64,000 nucleotides of DNA. Origin: Diadophis punctatus similis (Eukaryota > Chordata > Lepidosauria > Squamata > Dipsadidae). The stretch spans positions 230,194,434 through 230,258,433 of the forward strand of contig JALIGW010000001.1 in NCBI GenBank assembly GCA_023053685.1. The letters run 5' to 3'. The position numbers were made by a program, and so were the translations under genes. The notes beneath the pieces are model-generated. The model did not search any database, was not told the DNA's origin, and saw only the letters and a list, made by a program, of their open reading frames with translations. This document shows, in pieces, positions 45,127-55,830 of the stretch (positions are counted from its first letter, which is position 1; every line of letters begins with the position of its first letter).

Positions 45127-45371
45127 ATTTATTTATTAGTGACATTTATATACCGCCTCACAGTGCAAGCACTCTCTAAGCGGTTTACACCAGTAAGCAA
45201 TGTATATATTTACATTGCCCCCAACAATCTGGGTCCTCATTTTACCTACCTCGGAAGGATGGAAGGCTGAGTCAACCTTGAGCCGGTAAGATTTGAACTG
45301 CTGACCTGCGGATCACAGTCAGCTAAAGTGGCTTGCAGTACCCCACTCTAACCGCTGCGCCACCTCGGCTC
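45127..45371 (-). mobile_element. tRNA-derived Sauria-type SINE
   Basis: It has the same body as 10439-10670 and 30583-30814, with head AGCCGAGGTGGCGCAGCGG, GGACCCAGATTGTTGGGGG and end GCGGTATATAAATGTCAC. The tail on this copy is only a few AAAT units. AAATAAAT occurs at both flanks, which hides the exact TSD. Confidence 0.85.
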
Positions 45372-45504
45372 ATCGATAAATAAATAAATGTAACTCTTTC
45401 CAGCTTCCAGGAAAACCTCGGTCAAGTTTACTGTAATTGGTCTTAACCTTTCTTCTTCTTCATCTGTTTGTACGTATTTCGGGAAATAGCTCACTTCAAT
45501 GATA

Positions 45505-45872
45505 CAGATAGTCCTTGACTTATGACTACTCATTTAGTGACCATTCAAAGTTATGACAGCCCAGAAAAAAAGGGACTTTATGACCTGACTTAAAACAGTG
45601 CAGTGTCCCCACAGTCATATCATCAGAATTTGGGCATTAGTTAACCGGCATGTTTTTATGATGGTAACAGCATCCCAGAGTCATGTGATTCCCCATTTGC
45701 AACCTTCCCAGCTGGAGTTTGACAAACAAAGCCAGATTTGCTTAACAACCATGGTAATTTGCTTAACCGCGGCAAAAAGATCGTAAAATCAGGCACGACT
45801 TACTTAACAGCCACCTTAGCTTAGCGGTGAAATTTCCAGTCCCAAACATGGTCATAAGTCAAGGACTAGCCG
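45505..45872. mobile_element. Tigger/pogo-like MITE, copy D
   Basis: It starts CAGATAGTCCTTGACTTATG and ends CATAAGTCAAGGACTAGCCG, flanked by TA on both sides. The body resembles copies A to C but is more diverged. Confidence 0.8.
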
Positions 45873-45974
45873 TATTTGCAAATTCTAATGATGATCACCA
45901 TGATGATAATCTGAACGTTTAATAAAATAGGTCAAGTACCAAACAGGCGAGTTTCAAAGCAATAAGTTTAAATA

Positions 45975-46231
45975 CAGTCAAAGCTTGGTACTCCTGCTTT
46001 GAAACTCACAGAATTTGGTACTCGATGCATTTTGATGTGAAAATTTTGTCCTGGTACTTATTGTTTCTTTGGAACTCGATGTGCAAGCTAGAACTTGTCG
46101 GTGTTGGTTGCCTCGTGACTCATTACACTTTCCAGTTGAAAAAAAGAGGTCACCCTTATGGGAAAAAATTGTTTGATACTCGTTGCACCTTCTGAAACCA
46201 ATTAATGACAAGTACCGAGGTACCACTGTGC
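45975..46231. mobile_element. Tigger/pogo-like MITE, 'GGTACTCG' family
   Basis: Ends CAGTCAAAGCTTGGTACTC and AGTACCGAGGTACCACTGTGC are inverted and flanked by TA. The interior repeats (T)GGTACTCGATGC and GGAACTCGATGTGC. Termini of the CAGT..GGTACxxCGGTAC type are typical of pogo/Tigger elements. Confidence 0.75.
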
Positions 46232-46233
46232 TA

Positions 46234-48455
46234 TATACTGTATTTATGATGAAAATTGTGTTCCCTTCATCCCCAGTGGTTAAAACTCTCTACTTCACTT
46301 GCCTAGAACCAGTAAACTAATTTTGGAAAGTTTTCTAGCTTCCCCTATGATACTGATAAGGGAATAGGTTGGTAGAATTGATTTTTAAGCATGTACCTTT
46401 GTTTTTTTGGGGGTGGGGGTTGTAATCTTAAGAACACTTATTGACTTTCTTATCAGAAAGACGGCAAATGTACATAGAGAGAATCTTCTTCTTTTCCACC
46501 CAGTGAAATATAAGCAGCCAAGTCATCAGTATATGTTTGATGTATTTATTCTCAGTGCCTGCCGGATGCGTAGTGATGTTTCCTGAACAAATCAAAAGGT
46601 CCTTCTCCAGCTACTGGAGCAAGGACCATAGCTGAATGATATAAGTTTGAACTATGCATTATCGCATGGCCGACAGGTTCTCATTATGAAGAGTCTTTTC
46701 CCTCCCCGAACGTTTATCCAAGTTCTGCTTCGTGTTTTGGACTGCATCGTTTGGCTTGCTGTTTCTCCCAGCAGTCACTGATGGTAGGTAGTGAAGACTG
46801 CTGTGTTTTGCTGTCGCAGCAAGTTGGAAGACTCAGAAGATAGATGGTGTCCATCATCCTCTGCTTCGTTGTGAGCTACTACAAATGGATTGGCAATAAA
46901 GAATTTTCTGCTGGTGTTTCCCCCCCCCCCCCCCCCGTAGTGTAACCAGTCATCTTTTATCTGCTAAAAAGAACAGCTGCTGGACAGCAGAGGCATTCCC
47001 ATTCCAGCTGTTGCACAATAATAAAGCATGATGTAGATAATTTGTAAAGCTGTCCAAAAATAGACACCACCTTCCTTAACAGGAATTGGGTACTGCTCTT
47101 AGCAGACTTCCCTGGAAGGGAGCTCCACCAACTACAGTGTGAAATATTTTGGAGCAAAGGTGCAAGAGACCGGTTCAGTAGTGTTAAATGGGCTAGATGG
47201 ATTTGGACTTTGCTAATCTTTGAAATTTTCTGCAAAAAATAGCTTTTGGAGACCAGATTATGTCCCTGATTATAAAGCTCTGATTTTTGGAATATGAGGG
47301 AGCAGAGCAGCAGGTAACAGGCTTAGCAAAGTGAACAATAGTCTTTTCCATTTAGCAATTACATTCTGGGAAATGGGATCAGAAGATAGATCACCTTTGC
47401 CATTTACAATGCTTTCTGTTGTAAAAGACTGCACAACCATTATCTTATATTGTACATCTGGAAGTACATCAATTTGCTCTTTTGCCTGCTCTCTTAGAAT
47501 TATAGCTTAATAGAGGAAGGCTATTTCTTTGCTGATCTACTCCTCTCCAGTTGCCCACAGGAAGCAAACTTTCTCTTCATCAGTAGTAATTCCTACCTAT
47601 CTGTATCTTTCTAATATGTATTTTATTTGCTTAATACAACTCACCGACTAAATAAATGACAGGTTTTTCTCTCAATAACAATAGGAACAGCATAAATTAG
47701 CCAGAAAGATGACATTCCACCATAATCTGTTGAATTAATATCTTGGTGAGAGAATCTCACATCCGCTAATCAAAGAAAGATAGGATGTAAATATACCAAA
47801 AGGGATAATTAATATGTACAAACCTAGAGATGGATGCCGTTAGGAACATATGTCTCTGGAAGCAATCCTAGAAATTGCTGAGAACTCTAGAGTTCCCTAA
47901 AGGTTGTCATGCAAATTTCATTCACATCTATATTTTTATTTATGTGTTCATGTGTATCAAAGATGGGCTTCTCCACATAAGCCTGCTTGAAATAAAAAAA
48001 TTCCCACCTCCAATAATATAGTTATTAAATAGGATAGGGAGAAATCACATAAGATATTGCTTGTTTGTGTCCATGGGGTTGGAATATTGAAATCAAAGTG
48101 AAAGTAAAAAAAATTGAGTTCATTGGACCTTAAGTATACTTTGGGCTCCAGAAACTGGGGGTCTAGGACTAACATTTGCAAAATCTAAGGAACTTCCCAC
48201 TGATTTCTAATATTGAGGGCCACCAGAACGGGCTCTGCATCAACTTCCTGCAGTTTACAGTAGCTTCAGATCAACCTCTTCAAGTGTGAAGAAGGACAAC
48301 TTTCACCATTCTCAGTCTGAATAACCATTAGCTGTGACTGGGAATAATGGGAGTATGTTGCAAACTAGATGAAATCAGGAAATATGGAACTCAAAGTAGT
48401 TCTTTGCTTTGTTCCACCTGCTTTCTCTCATATCCTTTGTAGCATCTGGAGTTAT
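46234..48455. other. Mostly unassigned sequence
   Basis: A C run of 16 lies at 46921-46936. The stretch at 46960-47230 (TTCCCTGGAAGGGAGCTCCA, then AAATATTTTGGAGC) may be an old LINE 3' region on the minus strand but is too diverged to assign. Nothing else is recognised. Confidence 0.35.
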
Positions 48456-48465
48456 GATCTTGTGT

Positions 48466-48802
48466 CAGTGGTGGGATTCAATTTTTTTAAACTACCGGTG
48501 CTATGGGCGTGGCTTGGTGGGCGTGGCTTGGCTTGGTGGGTGTGGCAGGGGAAGGATACTGTAAAATCTCCATTCCCACCCCACTCCAGAGGAAGGATAC
48601 TGTAAAATCTCCATTCCCTCCCCACTCCGGGGGAAGATTACTGCAAAATCCCCATTTCCTCCCGATCAGCTGGGACTCGGGAGGCAGAGAATAGATGGGG
48701 GCGGGGCCAGTCAGAGGTGGTATTTACCAGTTCTCTGAACTACTCAAAATTTCCACTACCGGTTCTCCAGAACTGGTCAGAACCTGCTGAATACCACCTC
48801 TG
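48466..48802. mobile_element. hAT-type element, 'CAGTGGTGGGATTC' ends
   Basis: Ends CAGTGGTGGGATTCAAT and CTGAATACCACCTCTG are inverted, with ACTACCGGT at both subterminal positions. The flanks TCTTGTGT and ATCTAGGT are imperfect. A 41-bp tandem repeat (starts 48551, 48592 and 48633, containing ACTGTAAAATCTCCATTCCC) occupies the middle. Confidence 0.75.
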
Positions 48803-49029
48803 ATCTAGGTATTCTGGAATTCTGCTCAATAATACTTGCTATAAGAGAGATGTAGGCAACCTTGTTGTGATCGGGGCATCTGATTGATTTTTGCCTCTCA
48901 AAGGATATAAAGTATGTGGCCAATAATATCATTAAATTAGTTTATCTACAATTTAATATTTTCATCTGCATTTCATCCTACATATGAAAGATTGGAATCC
49001 TCAAGAACGACTGAAACATTCCTGTTAGA

Positions 49030-49252
49030 GGGGACCAGTTTGGTGTAGTTGTGAAAGCACCAGTCTAGAAACCGGGAGATTGTGAGTTATAGTCTGCCCA
49101 TAGGCATGAAAAATGGCTGGGTGACTTTGGCCTGATCACTCTCGCTCATCCCTAGAAAAGAAGCATGTCTGAAATCTTGCCATGAAAACTTCAGGGATTT
49201 GTTTAGGCAGCCTCTAAGAGTCAACACCAACGCAAAGGCACTGAACAAAAAA
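49030..49252 (+). mobile_element. tRNA-derived SINE, second 3' body
   Basis: The head (GGTTTGGTGTAGTTGTGAAAG, AGAAACCGGGAGATTGTGAG, GGCATGAAAAATGGCTGGGT) matches the SINE at 22685. The 3' half differs: ATCTTGCCATGAAAACTTC, AGGCAGCCTCTAAGAGTC, and an A-rich end. The B box is degenerate. Confidence 0.65.
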
Positions 49253-50945
49253 AAATCCCTGTAATTGGATGATTCAGTGATAAGTTCATTCAGGCTCAGG
49301 GAGTAACAGCTGCAACCATAAATTTGGGAAGCAATTTTCCTTTAAGTCAGATTGACCAGTGATCCCGAGTTTGGTTACTTCTGACCTCCAGCTCCCCAGA
49401 GCAGGAATCTCAAATTATTTGCCCTGCTAACACATTCCTACAACTCTTCTCGGCCTGTAATACTCTTTTATTTTGGGATGCACTGACTGGTTGACAGGTG
49501 TTCATGACATTTCATGACCTGCAAGTGCCAAACCTTCTGGATATGTTCAGTATCTTGTAGATGTTTTTCCTGCTAAGCAAAACACAACATTCTGAACCCT
49601 CTCCTTCCTATAAGGAAGAAAGCTTCTTTTGCGCTCTCTTCCGTGCCATAACATTTACTCGGTACTTTTAAGTCTTAAACATTTTGTCACTCACTCGGTA
49701 TAATGAAAATCAGATACCTGAATCCTGCCAGTGGATCTTATTTACCAAGCTTTTCCTTGTTCCAACACAGCGTGTATGATACCGAGAAGAGTAATAAGTC
49801 ATTCAGTATGGTGAATGTGGTGAATTAAAATGCATTAGGGGGGAAAAAAAGGCCTTCAGTGCTTTCCTTAGATCATTAGTGAAATAATAGGGTTTTGTCA
49901 AGCTAACAGTATTCATCCCCCTACAGCATGAATAGTTATGCTGTAGGGGGAAAATTGCATTTTCTTTATATGAATGTACTGGATTTCTCGTATCCTAAAT
50001 TGCTTTTTGTCTGAAAGGGGAAGCAAATGGAAGAGGAACAGGCAGTAGGCAGCGAAGAAACTCAGTGGCCTTTCTCTTTAAGACCTGCTGAGCATGGTGT
50101 GGGAGCAGACAATCTTTCCACCACCAACCACTCATGCAATTTATGTTGTAATTTGCTACACCAATAAAGCTCCCCTCCACATGCCAGATGAAAGGGGTGC
50201 ATAATAGCCCATTGTTTGCAGCTTTCCTGAATAGTATTTCAGCATTGTCTTAGAGTCTTTCCGAAGAGAACTTAACATTCTGGGCTTTCTTGAAACCAAA
50301 GCTTCTCTGCAACACCAACAGCTAGTCATAGGAAATGTTAATTTTTATAACGTTACGCATTGGTGAGCTGGACTTTGAAACCCCAAGCCAAAATACTAAA
50401 AGCGTATATTTCCCTTGGACGTGACAATTCAGATAAAGCAGATTGATCGTAGCAAAACTGTGAAGCCATTATGAAAGAATTCCAGTGATATGATCTGTAT
50501 TTATGGTATACTCCGTGTCACATTTATTTTGCCTTTTTCTTCTGCTCATTGTAAAAAAAAAGAGCTAGACAGAATTATCTTTGGAGTGGGAGAGCTAGTT
50601 TCTGTCTGTTCCTTGTTTTTGCATGTTTACTTTTGACCCTGTGAAAACCAACTTTCACAGTATATACTGCAACTACAGTGATATTGCCGTCTGGTCATTT
50701 GCTTTGAAGTGCCGGATTTTTGCAGAGGGACTACAATTTTTGTGCCTAGTCATTTTGGCTGGTTGCATCATGTAGGCAGGATTTGAATGTCTTCAGAGTA
50801 ACCATAGTAACAGAAGGCCATTTAAATTTTGCTGAAGGAGAATTATTTTTTTTTCTCCTCAAACCCTAAACGAAACTGTGGGGGAAAAAAACCCCAAATA
50901 CCTTTTTAATTGAGAAAAAACAAATCTCTTTGATTTTAGAAGGAA
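49253..50945. other. AT-rich sequence with a perfect 13-bp hairpin
   Basis: No gene or named repeat is seen apart from the hairpin at 49917-49950, listed separately. Confidence 0.4.
49917..49950. repeat. Perfect 13-bp inverted repeat
   Basis: CCCCCTACAGCAT and ATGCTGTAGGGGG pair without mismatch around an 8-base loop, GAATAGTT. It is isolated, not flanked by TA or a visible TSD, and has no known assignment. Confidence 0.8.
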
Positions 50946-51019
50946 TAGCATTTATTTTTATCAGAATCAGAATAGAGCTGGAAGGGACCTTGGAGGTTTT
51001 CAAGCAGGAGACCCTATAC

Positions 51020-51454
51020 CAGTGATGGCGAACCTTTTTTCCCTCGGGTGCCAAAAGTGCATGCGCACGTGTTATCACGCATGCGCGAGTGCCCACACCC
51101 ATAACTCAATGCCTGGGGAGGGTGAAAACGGCTTCCCCCGCTCCCCTGGAGGCCCTCTGGAGGCCGGAAATGGCCCATTTCCCAACTTCTGGTGGGCCTG
51201 GTAGGCCCATTTTTCATCCTCCCCAGGCTCCAGAGGCTTCCCTGGAGCCTGGGGAGGGCAAAAACACCCTTCCCAGTCCCCCCGGAGGCCCTCCGGAAGC
51301 CGAAAACACCCTCCCAGAGCCTCCGTGCAAGCCAAAAATTAGCTGGCCGGCGCGCACATGCGCGCTGGAGCTGAGCTAGGCAATGGCTCGTGTGCCAGCA
51401 GATATGGCTCCATGTGCCACCTGTGGCACCCGTGCCATAGGTTCGCCATCACTG
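51020..51454 (-). mobile_element. hAT-type element nested in CR1, site CCCTATAC
   Basis: It runs from CAGTGATGGCGAACC to GGTTCGCCATCACTG with a perfect TSD CCCTATAC at 51012-51019 and 51455-51462. The interior has GGAGCCTGGGGAGGG inverted pairs flanking CCCATTTTTCATCCTCC. The same site in another CR1 copy is hit at 57796. Confidence 0.92.
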
Positions 51455-52020
51455 CCCTATACCATTTCAGATAAATGAGTGTCCAATCTAAAAACCTCCA
51501 GTGATGAAGCATCCACAACACCTGAAGGCAAGCTGTTTTGGTGGTTAATTGTTGTCACTGTTAGGAAGTTTCTCCTAAATTCCAGGTTTCTTCTCTCCTT
51601 GATTAGTTTCCATTCATTGCTTCTTGTCCTGCCCTCTGGTGCTTTGCAAAATAAGTTGACGCCCTCCTCTTTGTGACAGCATCCCAAATACTGGAATTCT
51701 GCTATCATGTCCCCCGTAGTCCTTCTTTTCTCTAGAATAGCCAAACCCAAATCCTGCAACCGTTCTTTGTATATTTTTGTCTTCAGACCTTTAATCATCT
51801 CAGTTGCTCTTCTTTGTACTTTTTCCAAAGTTTCAACATCTTTTTTGTAATGTGTGACCAAAACAGGATGCAGTATTCCAGGTGTGGACTTACTAAGGCT
51901 TTATAAAGCAGTACTAATACTTCACATGTTTTTGATTCTACAGTATGCCTCTGTTTATAAAACCAAGGAGTGCATTAGCTTTTTTGACTGCTGCCACACA
52001 CTGCTGACTCATGTTTAAGT

Positions 52021-52234
52021 CAGGGGTGAAATGCTACCGTTCGGCTTGGTTTGGGTGTACCGGTAGCGGCAGCTGCCGGTGGTTTGAAGAACTGATAGCG
52101 GCGGCAGGGTGAGGCTCCACCCACCTGCCCGGACATCGCCATTTTCTTGTTTTTAACCCTCTGTGCATACTCAAAGCCTTCTGCAAAGTGCATGCTTCCG
52201 AACCGGTAGGGGAGGTAAGTAGATTTCACTGCTG
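52021..52234. mobile_element. hAT-type element nested in CR1, 'CAGGGGTGAAATGC'
   Basis: The ends CAGGGGTGAAATGCTACCG and GTAGATTTCACTGCTG are inverted, with a perfect TSD GTTTAAGT at 52013-52020 and 52235-52242. Inside are inverted CACCGGTAG-type motifs. It is related to the elements at 380 and 48466. Confidence 0.88.
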
Positions 52235-52443
52235 GTTTAAGTGATCGTCCACTAGGACTCCAAGGTTCCTCTCACAGTTACTGTTTTTGAGGCAGGCTTT
52301 GCCTAATCTGTACTTGTACCTTTGGGTTTTCCTGCCCAGGTGTAACATCTTGTTTTTCTCCACATTAAATTTTATTTTGTTGGATAGGGCCCATTGTTCC
52401 AGTCTGTCAAAATCATTTTGGATCTTGAGCCTATCTTCTAGGG

Positions 52444-52875
52444 CAGTGATGGTGAACCTTTTTTTGCTTGGGTGCGAAAAGGATGTGCGCCTGTGCGATA
52501 GCGTGCGCGCACGTGCCCACACCCATAATGCAATGCCCTCCCCTCTGTGCATGCGTGCACAACCCCCCCTGCAATGCCCCCCCACATGCGCACAGGGCTC
52601 ACTGAAGCCTCCGGAGCCTGTGGATGGTGAAAAATGGACCCAACAGGCTTACCGGAAGTTTGGAAACGAACTTCTGGTTGGGCCATTGGGCCGTTGGGCC
52701 GTTTTTCACCCTCCCCAGGCTTCAGGAGGCGTTCCTCCGCCCTCCGGAAGGCCAAAAATCAGCTGGCCAGCGCGCACATGCATGCTAGAGCTGACATAGG
52801 GCAACACCTCATGTGCCCTCAGATATGGCTCCGCGTGCCATCTGTGGCATGCGTGCCATAGGTTCGCCATCACGG
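52444..52875 (-). mobile_element. hAT-type element nested in CR1, third
   Basis: It begins CAGTGATGGTGAACC and ends GGTTCGCCATCACGG. Left flank TTCTAGGG and right flank GTATAGCC do not match, although GGGTATAGCC suggests that part of the target was kept. The body is close to the elements at 60241 and 61798. Confidence 0.8.
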
Positions 52876-52915
52876 GTATAGCCTATAACACTTGGATTTC
52901 CTGGCAAACTTCCAT

Positions 52916-53220
52916 TTTAAAAAAATCACAATATTTTTTGCAGGTCTACAGGAAGATATATGATATAGAATTTGCAGCCATCCTCAGGCATAACATTGAC
53001 TTGGCCATTGATCTGTTTTCTCCCCCAAGAATTTAAGATCAGGAATTTTGATTTAGTTTAAAGAAAAATCACGCTATGGATAATATATAAAGTTCAGAAA
53101 TGGAAGAAACCAATTTTGCTTTGAAGCGAGATGGCCAGCAAACAAATTTAATATAAACAAACAAACAAACAAACAAATAACTGAAGAGCAAAGGAAGACC
53201 AAGCAGAGCATAAAGGTAAA
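52916..53220. other. AT-rich sequence with (AAAC)n
   Basis: A short (AAAC)n run sits at 53155-53178. No gene is seen. Confidence 0.4.
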
Positions 53221-53221
53221 G

Positions 53222-53547
53222 ATAAAGGTAAAGGTTCCCCTCGCACATAAGTGCTAGTCGTTCCCGACTCTAGGGGATGGTGCTCATCTCCATTTCTAAG
53301 CCTAAGAGCCAGCGCTGTCTGATGACAATTCCATGGTCATGTGGCTGGCATGACTAAACGCTGAAGGCGCATGGAACACTGTTACCGTCCCACCAAGGTG
53401 GTCCCTATTTTTCTACCTGTATTTTTACATGCTTTCGAACTGCTAGGTTGGCAGAAGCTGGGGCAAGTAATGGGAGCTCACTCCGTTACGCTAGGGATTT
53501 GAACCGCCCAACTGCCGCCATCTTAGCCACTGAGCCACCGCGTCCCC
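53222..53547 (-). mobile_element. tRNA-derived SINE with CTTTACC tail
   Basis: On the minus strand it starts GGGACGCGGTGGCTCAGTGG (A-box region), has the B box GGCGGTTCAAATCCCTAGC, then GTCATGCCAGCCACATGACC, AAATGGAGATGAGCACCATC and GAGTCGGGAACGACTAGCAC, and ends AACCTTTACCTTTATC. Its length of about 325 bp and this order fit a widespread squamate tRNA-SINE family. The copy is nearly full length and well preserved. Confidence 0.9.
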
Positions 53548-53960
53548 TTCAAGCAGAGCAGAGCTGGAGACAAAATATTTAATGCTAAACAACATCTTTT
53601 CTTTAATTCATAGTTTCAAAACCCAGCTCTAAATATGTCTCTTCTATTGTCTTGTCAGCTCAGTACAAAGTGAGGGAGATTCCCTCCTTAACAACAAATA
53701 TTTCAGTTCAGAGCAAGTTTGGCACAGAGGCCATTGATTATTATTATGACATCTGGAATCAATAACGGGAGGAAACATGGGATTCTGTAAGTGAAAAAGT
53801 TAAATGTTCACTTTTGGCCTTCAGCTAAACTTTGATCCTTTTAGTATCAAAATTGGATTACAGATCGAAAGCATCCTGCATAGGATGATTTGGGGATGTG
53901 ATTGAAGTAAGCAAAAATGGGACAGTAAATGACTTAAAGAATTTGCACTCCTATTTGCAC
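53548..53960. other. Sequence without recognised feature
   Basis: Only short frames are present and no repeat is assigned. Confidence 0.4.
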
Positions 53961-53970
53961 TTCTATCCCA

Positions 53971-54156
53971 CGGTGGCACAGTGGTTAGAGTGCAGTACTG
54001 CAGGCTACTTCTGCAATTTGGCAGTTCAAATCTCACCAGGCTCAAGGTTGACTCAGCCTTCAATCCTTCCCAGGTGGGTAAAATGAGGACCCAGAAGTAC
54101 TGTGTAAAGCACTGTGAAGTGGTATATAGGTCTAAGTGCTATTGCTATTGCTATTT
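53971..54156 (+). mobile_element. Sauria SINE with Bov-B-like GCTATT tail
   Basis: The head CGGTGGCACAGTGGTTAGAG and B-box GCAGTTCAAATCTCACCAGG are followed by GACTCAGCCTTCAATCCTTC, a short AGCACTGTGAAGTGGTATAT segment and the tandem tail GTGCTATTGCTATTGCTATT. That tail marks Sauria SINEs mobilised by Bov-B. It lacks part of the central region present at 10439. An ACTCCTATTT repeat lies near both sides (53947 and 54163) and may be the TSD. Confidence 0.85.
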
Positions 54157-54172
54157 ATACTTACTCCTATTT

Positions 54173-54825
54173 AAAAGACATGATATTTAAGTAAGTTTGT
54201 TTCAAAAACCTGTACTTTAACCTGGAAAGCAAAAAGGTTTTTTGTATCACTTTGCTGCCATCTTTTATAGATCAGAATTGGTAGCCATAGGGTTTATTCT
54301 TCAGGACAGTTTTTGTTCCTGGAAATCTTTTTTTAAACTTTTCTATCCATATAAAGCAAACCTTTTCTAAAATTATTCCTTTTTCAGATGTAATGCTTGC
54401 CTTTTTTGCTTACAACCAGCCAAATGTTCTTTAAATTAGAAGAACTTGGCAGTAGACATCATGTTCATTTATTTATTCTAAGGCGGAGGGCTTAGTGATG
54501 TCTATTGCGGCATTTCAAATCCTTACTAAGATTAGAAGCATTCAAAAATGCAACTCATCATTACAATTTCTGAATTCTAAGCTGTGCACTTTCCTTTCAA
54601 AATAATAGGAAATCTATATAGCTCCAGCAATATTTCAGAGACTGATTTGGATAGGAAATCCTGAATGCCATTTAACACAGGCTGCTTCTGTATGTTGTCA
54701 AATGACATTCCAATATTAATCAGCTCCAAAACTTTATCAATCTGTAAAGAAAAGCAATTTTATATCCCTGTCTCTTATTCTTCCTACATATCAAATTGTA
54801 GTTACTTATTCCTGTGCATGGAGTA
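54173..54825. other. AT-rich sequence, nothing recognised
   Basis: No gene or named repeat is visible. Confidence 0.4.
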
Positions 54826-54833
54826 AGGTGACC

Positions 54834-55428
54834 AGACATCCCGCTTTTGGCGGGACAGTCCCGCTTTTTAATAATTTGTCCCGCAGTGTTTCAAAAAAGT
54901 CCCGCTTTTTGAATTTGAATTTGCCCTGCATACCCCTCTGCCTCCACCCCTCTGCCTCCTGCCAGGTGGGGAGGGAAGGCAGTGAGAGGGGCAGCGGTGG
55001 TCTTGCCTGTTCGTTGCTGCAGCGCCAAAGAAGCTGGTGGTGTTCGTGGTGCAGGACTTCCCCCGCCCGCTTTCCCCGACTGCCGGGATGCTGCTATTTG
55101 CGTTCTTTTGCCCTCTGCACAAGCAGAATGCTTTGCGCATGCACAGAGGGCAAAAGAACGCAAATGGCGGTGTCCCGGCGGCCGGGGAAAGCGGGCAGGG
55201 AAGCCCCGCGACGCGAACGCCACCAGCTTCTTCAGCTCTGCGGCGACGAACAGGCAAGCCCGCGCCAGTAGGAACCCACCCCTGGCTACGATGAAGGGGG
55301 GTGTTTGGGTGTGTGTGTGCACAAAGCTGCAGGATAAGAGAGACGGACCCCTCCCGTCTTGCTCCCCTAGAAATCCTCCCCCTGTCAATGGTGTCCCGCT
55401 TTACAAATATTAAAATCTGGTCACCTTA
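54834..55428. mobile_element. Foldback hAT-type element, 'TAAGGTGACCAGA' ends
   Basis: The ends TAAGGTGACCAGACATCCCG and TAAAATCTGGTCACCTTA are inverted, and the 8-bp TSD GCATGGAG is perfect at 54826-54833 and 55429-55436. GTCCCGCTTTT motifs repeat near both ends. The interior (about 55005-55260) is an inverted repeat with arms of about 110 bp, e.g. GAACGCAAATGGCGGTGTCC against GATGCTGCTATTTGCGTTC. The long overlapping frames on both strands are products of these arms. Confidence 0.88.
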
Positions 55429-55504
55429 GCATGGAGGAAACTGTATTTTCATCTGGGACTTCAGATACTAAATCTCTCTTTGATATAAACTAGAGATGTG
55501 CCAC

Positions 55505-55830
55505 ATTAGAAGAATTTAGACTTCACATTAGAACAATAGACTTCAGCAACAGAGTGGCCAATGCCTGGAATGCTCTACCCGACTCGTTGTTACATCCTCA
55601 AACCTTCACAGCTTCAATCTCAAACTGTCTACCGTGGACCTCACCCCATTCCTAAGAGGTCCGTAAAGGGGGCGTGTATAAGCGCACCAGCGTGCCTACC
55701 GTCCCTGTCTTACTGTCCCCATTTATCTGTACTTACTTCCTTTGTTTATGTTTATGTTTATACCTATGCATGCTATCTTGTACATGTTTGACAAACAAAC
55801 AAAATAAATAAATAAATAAATTTGAGGAAT
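55505..55830 (+). mobile_element. LINE 3' end of the CR1/L2/Rex1 group
   Basis: The plus strand encodes DFSNRVANAWNALPDSL and ends CTTGTACATGTTTGACAAAC followed by (AAAC/AAAT)n. It matches the minus-strand copy at 26991-27445 up to its tail. It is 5' truncated. Confidence 0.75.

Larger units (their letters stand above)
50955..52915 (-). mobile_element. CR1 LINE carrying three nested hAT-type elements
   Basis: The minus strand carries the C terminus of CR1 ORF2 and its 3' end. Encoded fragments include ETLEKVQRRATEMIKGLK, GDMIAEFQYLGCCHKEEGVN, and RRNFLTVTTINHQNSLPSGV; upstream (52240-52440) are NDFDRLEQWALSNKIKFNVE and KNKMLHLGR. This is the order expected for CR1 RT thumb to 3' UTR. The copy is split by hAT-type elements at 51020, 52021 and 52444. 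It has stops and is dead. Confidence 0.9.

Noticed and set aside
53222..53547. tRNA gene suggested by good A and B boxes
   Set aside because: The tRNA-like head is followed by a long conserved SINE body and the copy is one of several tRNA-derived repeats. No cloverleaf with a CCA-adjacent end was found.
54828..55413. Frames of 129-165 codons on both strands
   Set aside because: They lie between the ends of a hAT-type element with internal inverted arms, and neither strand has a plausible protein family.
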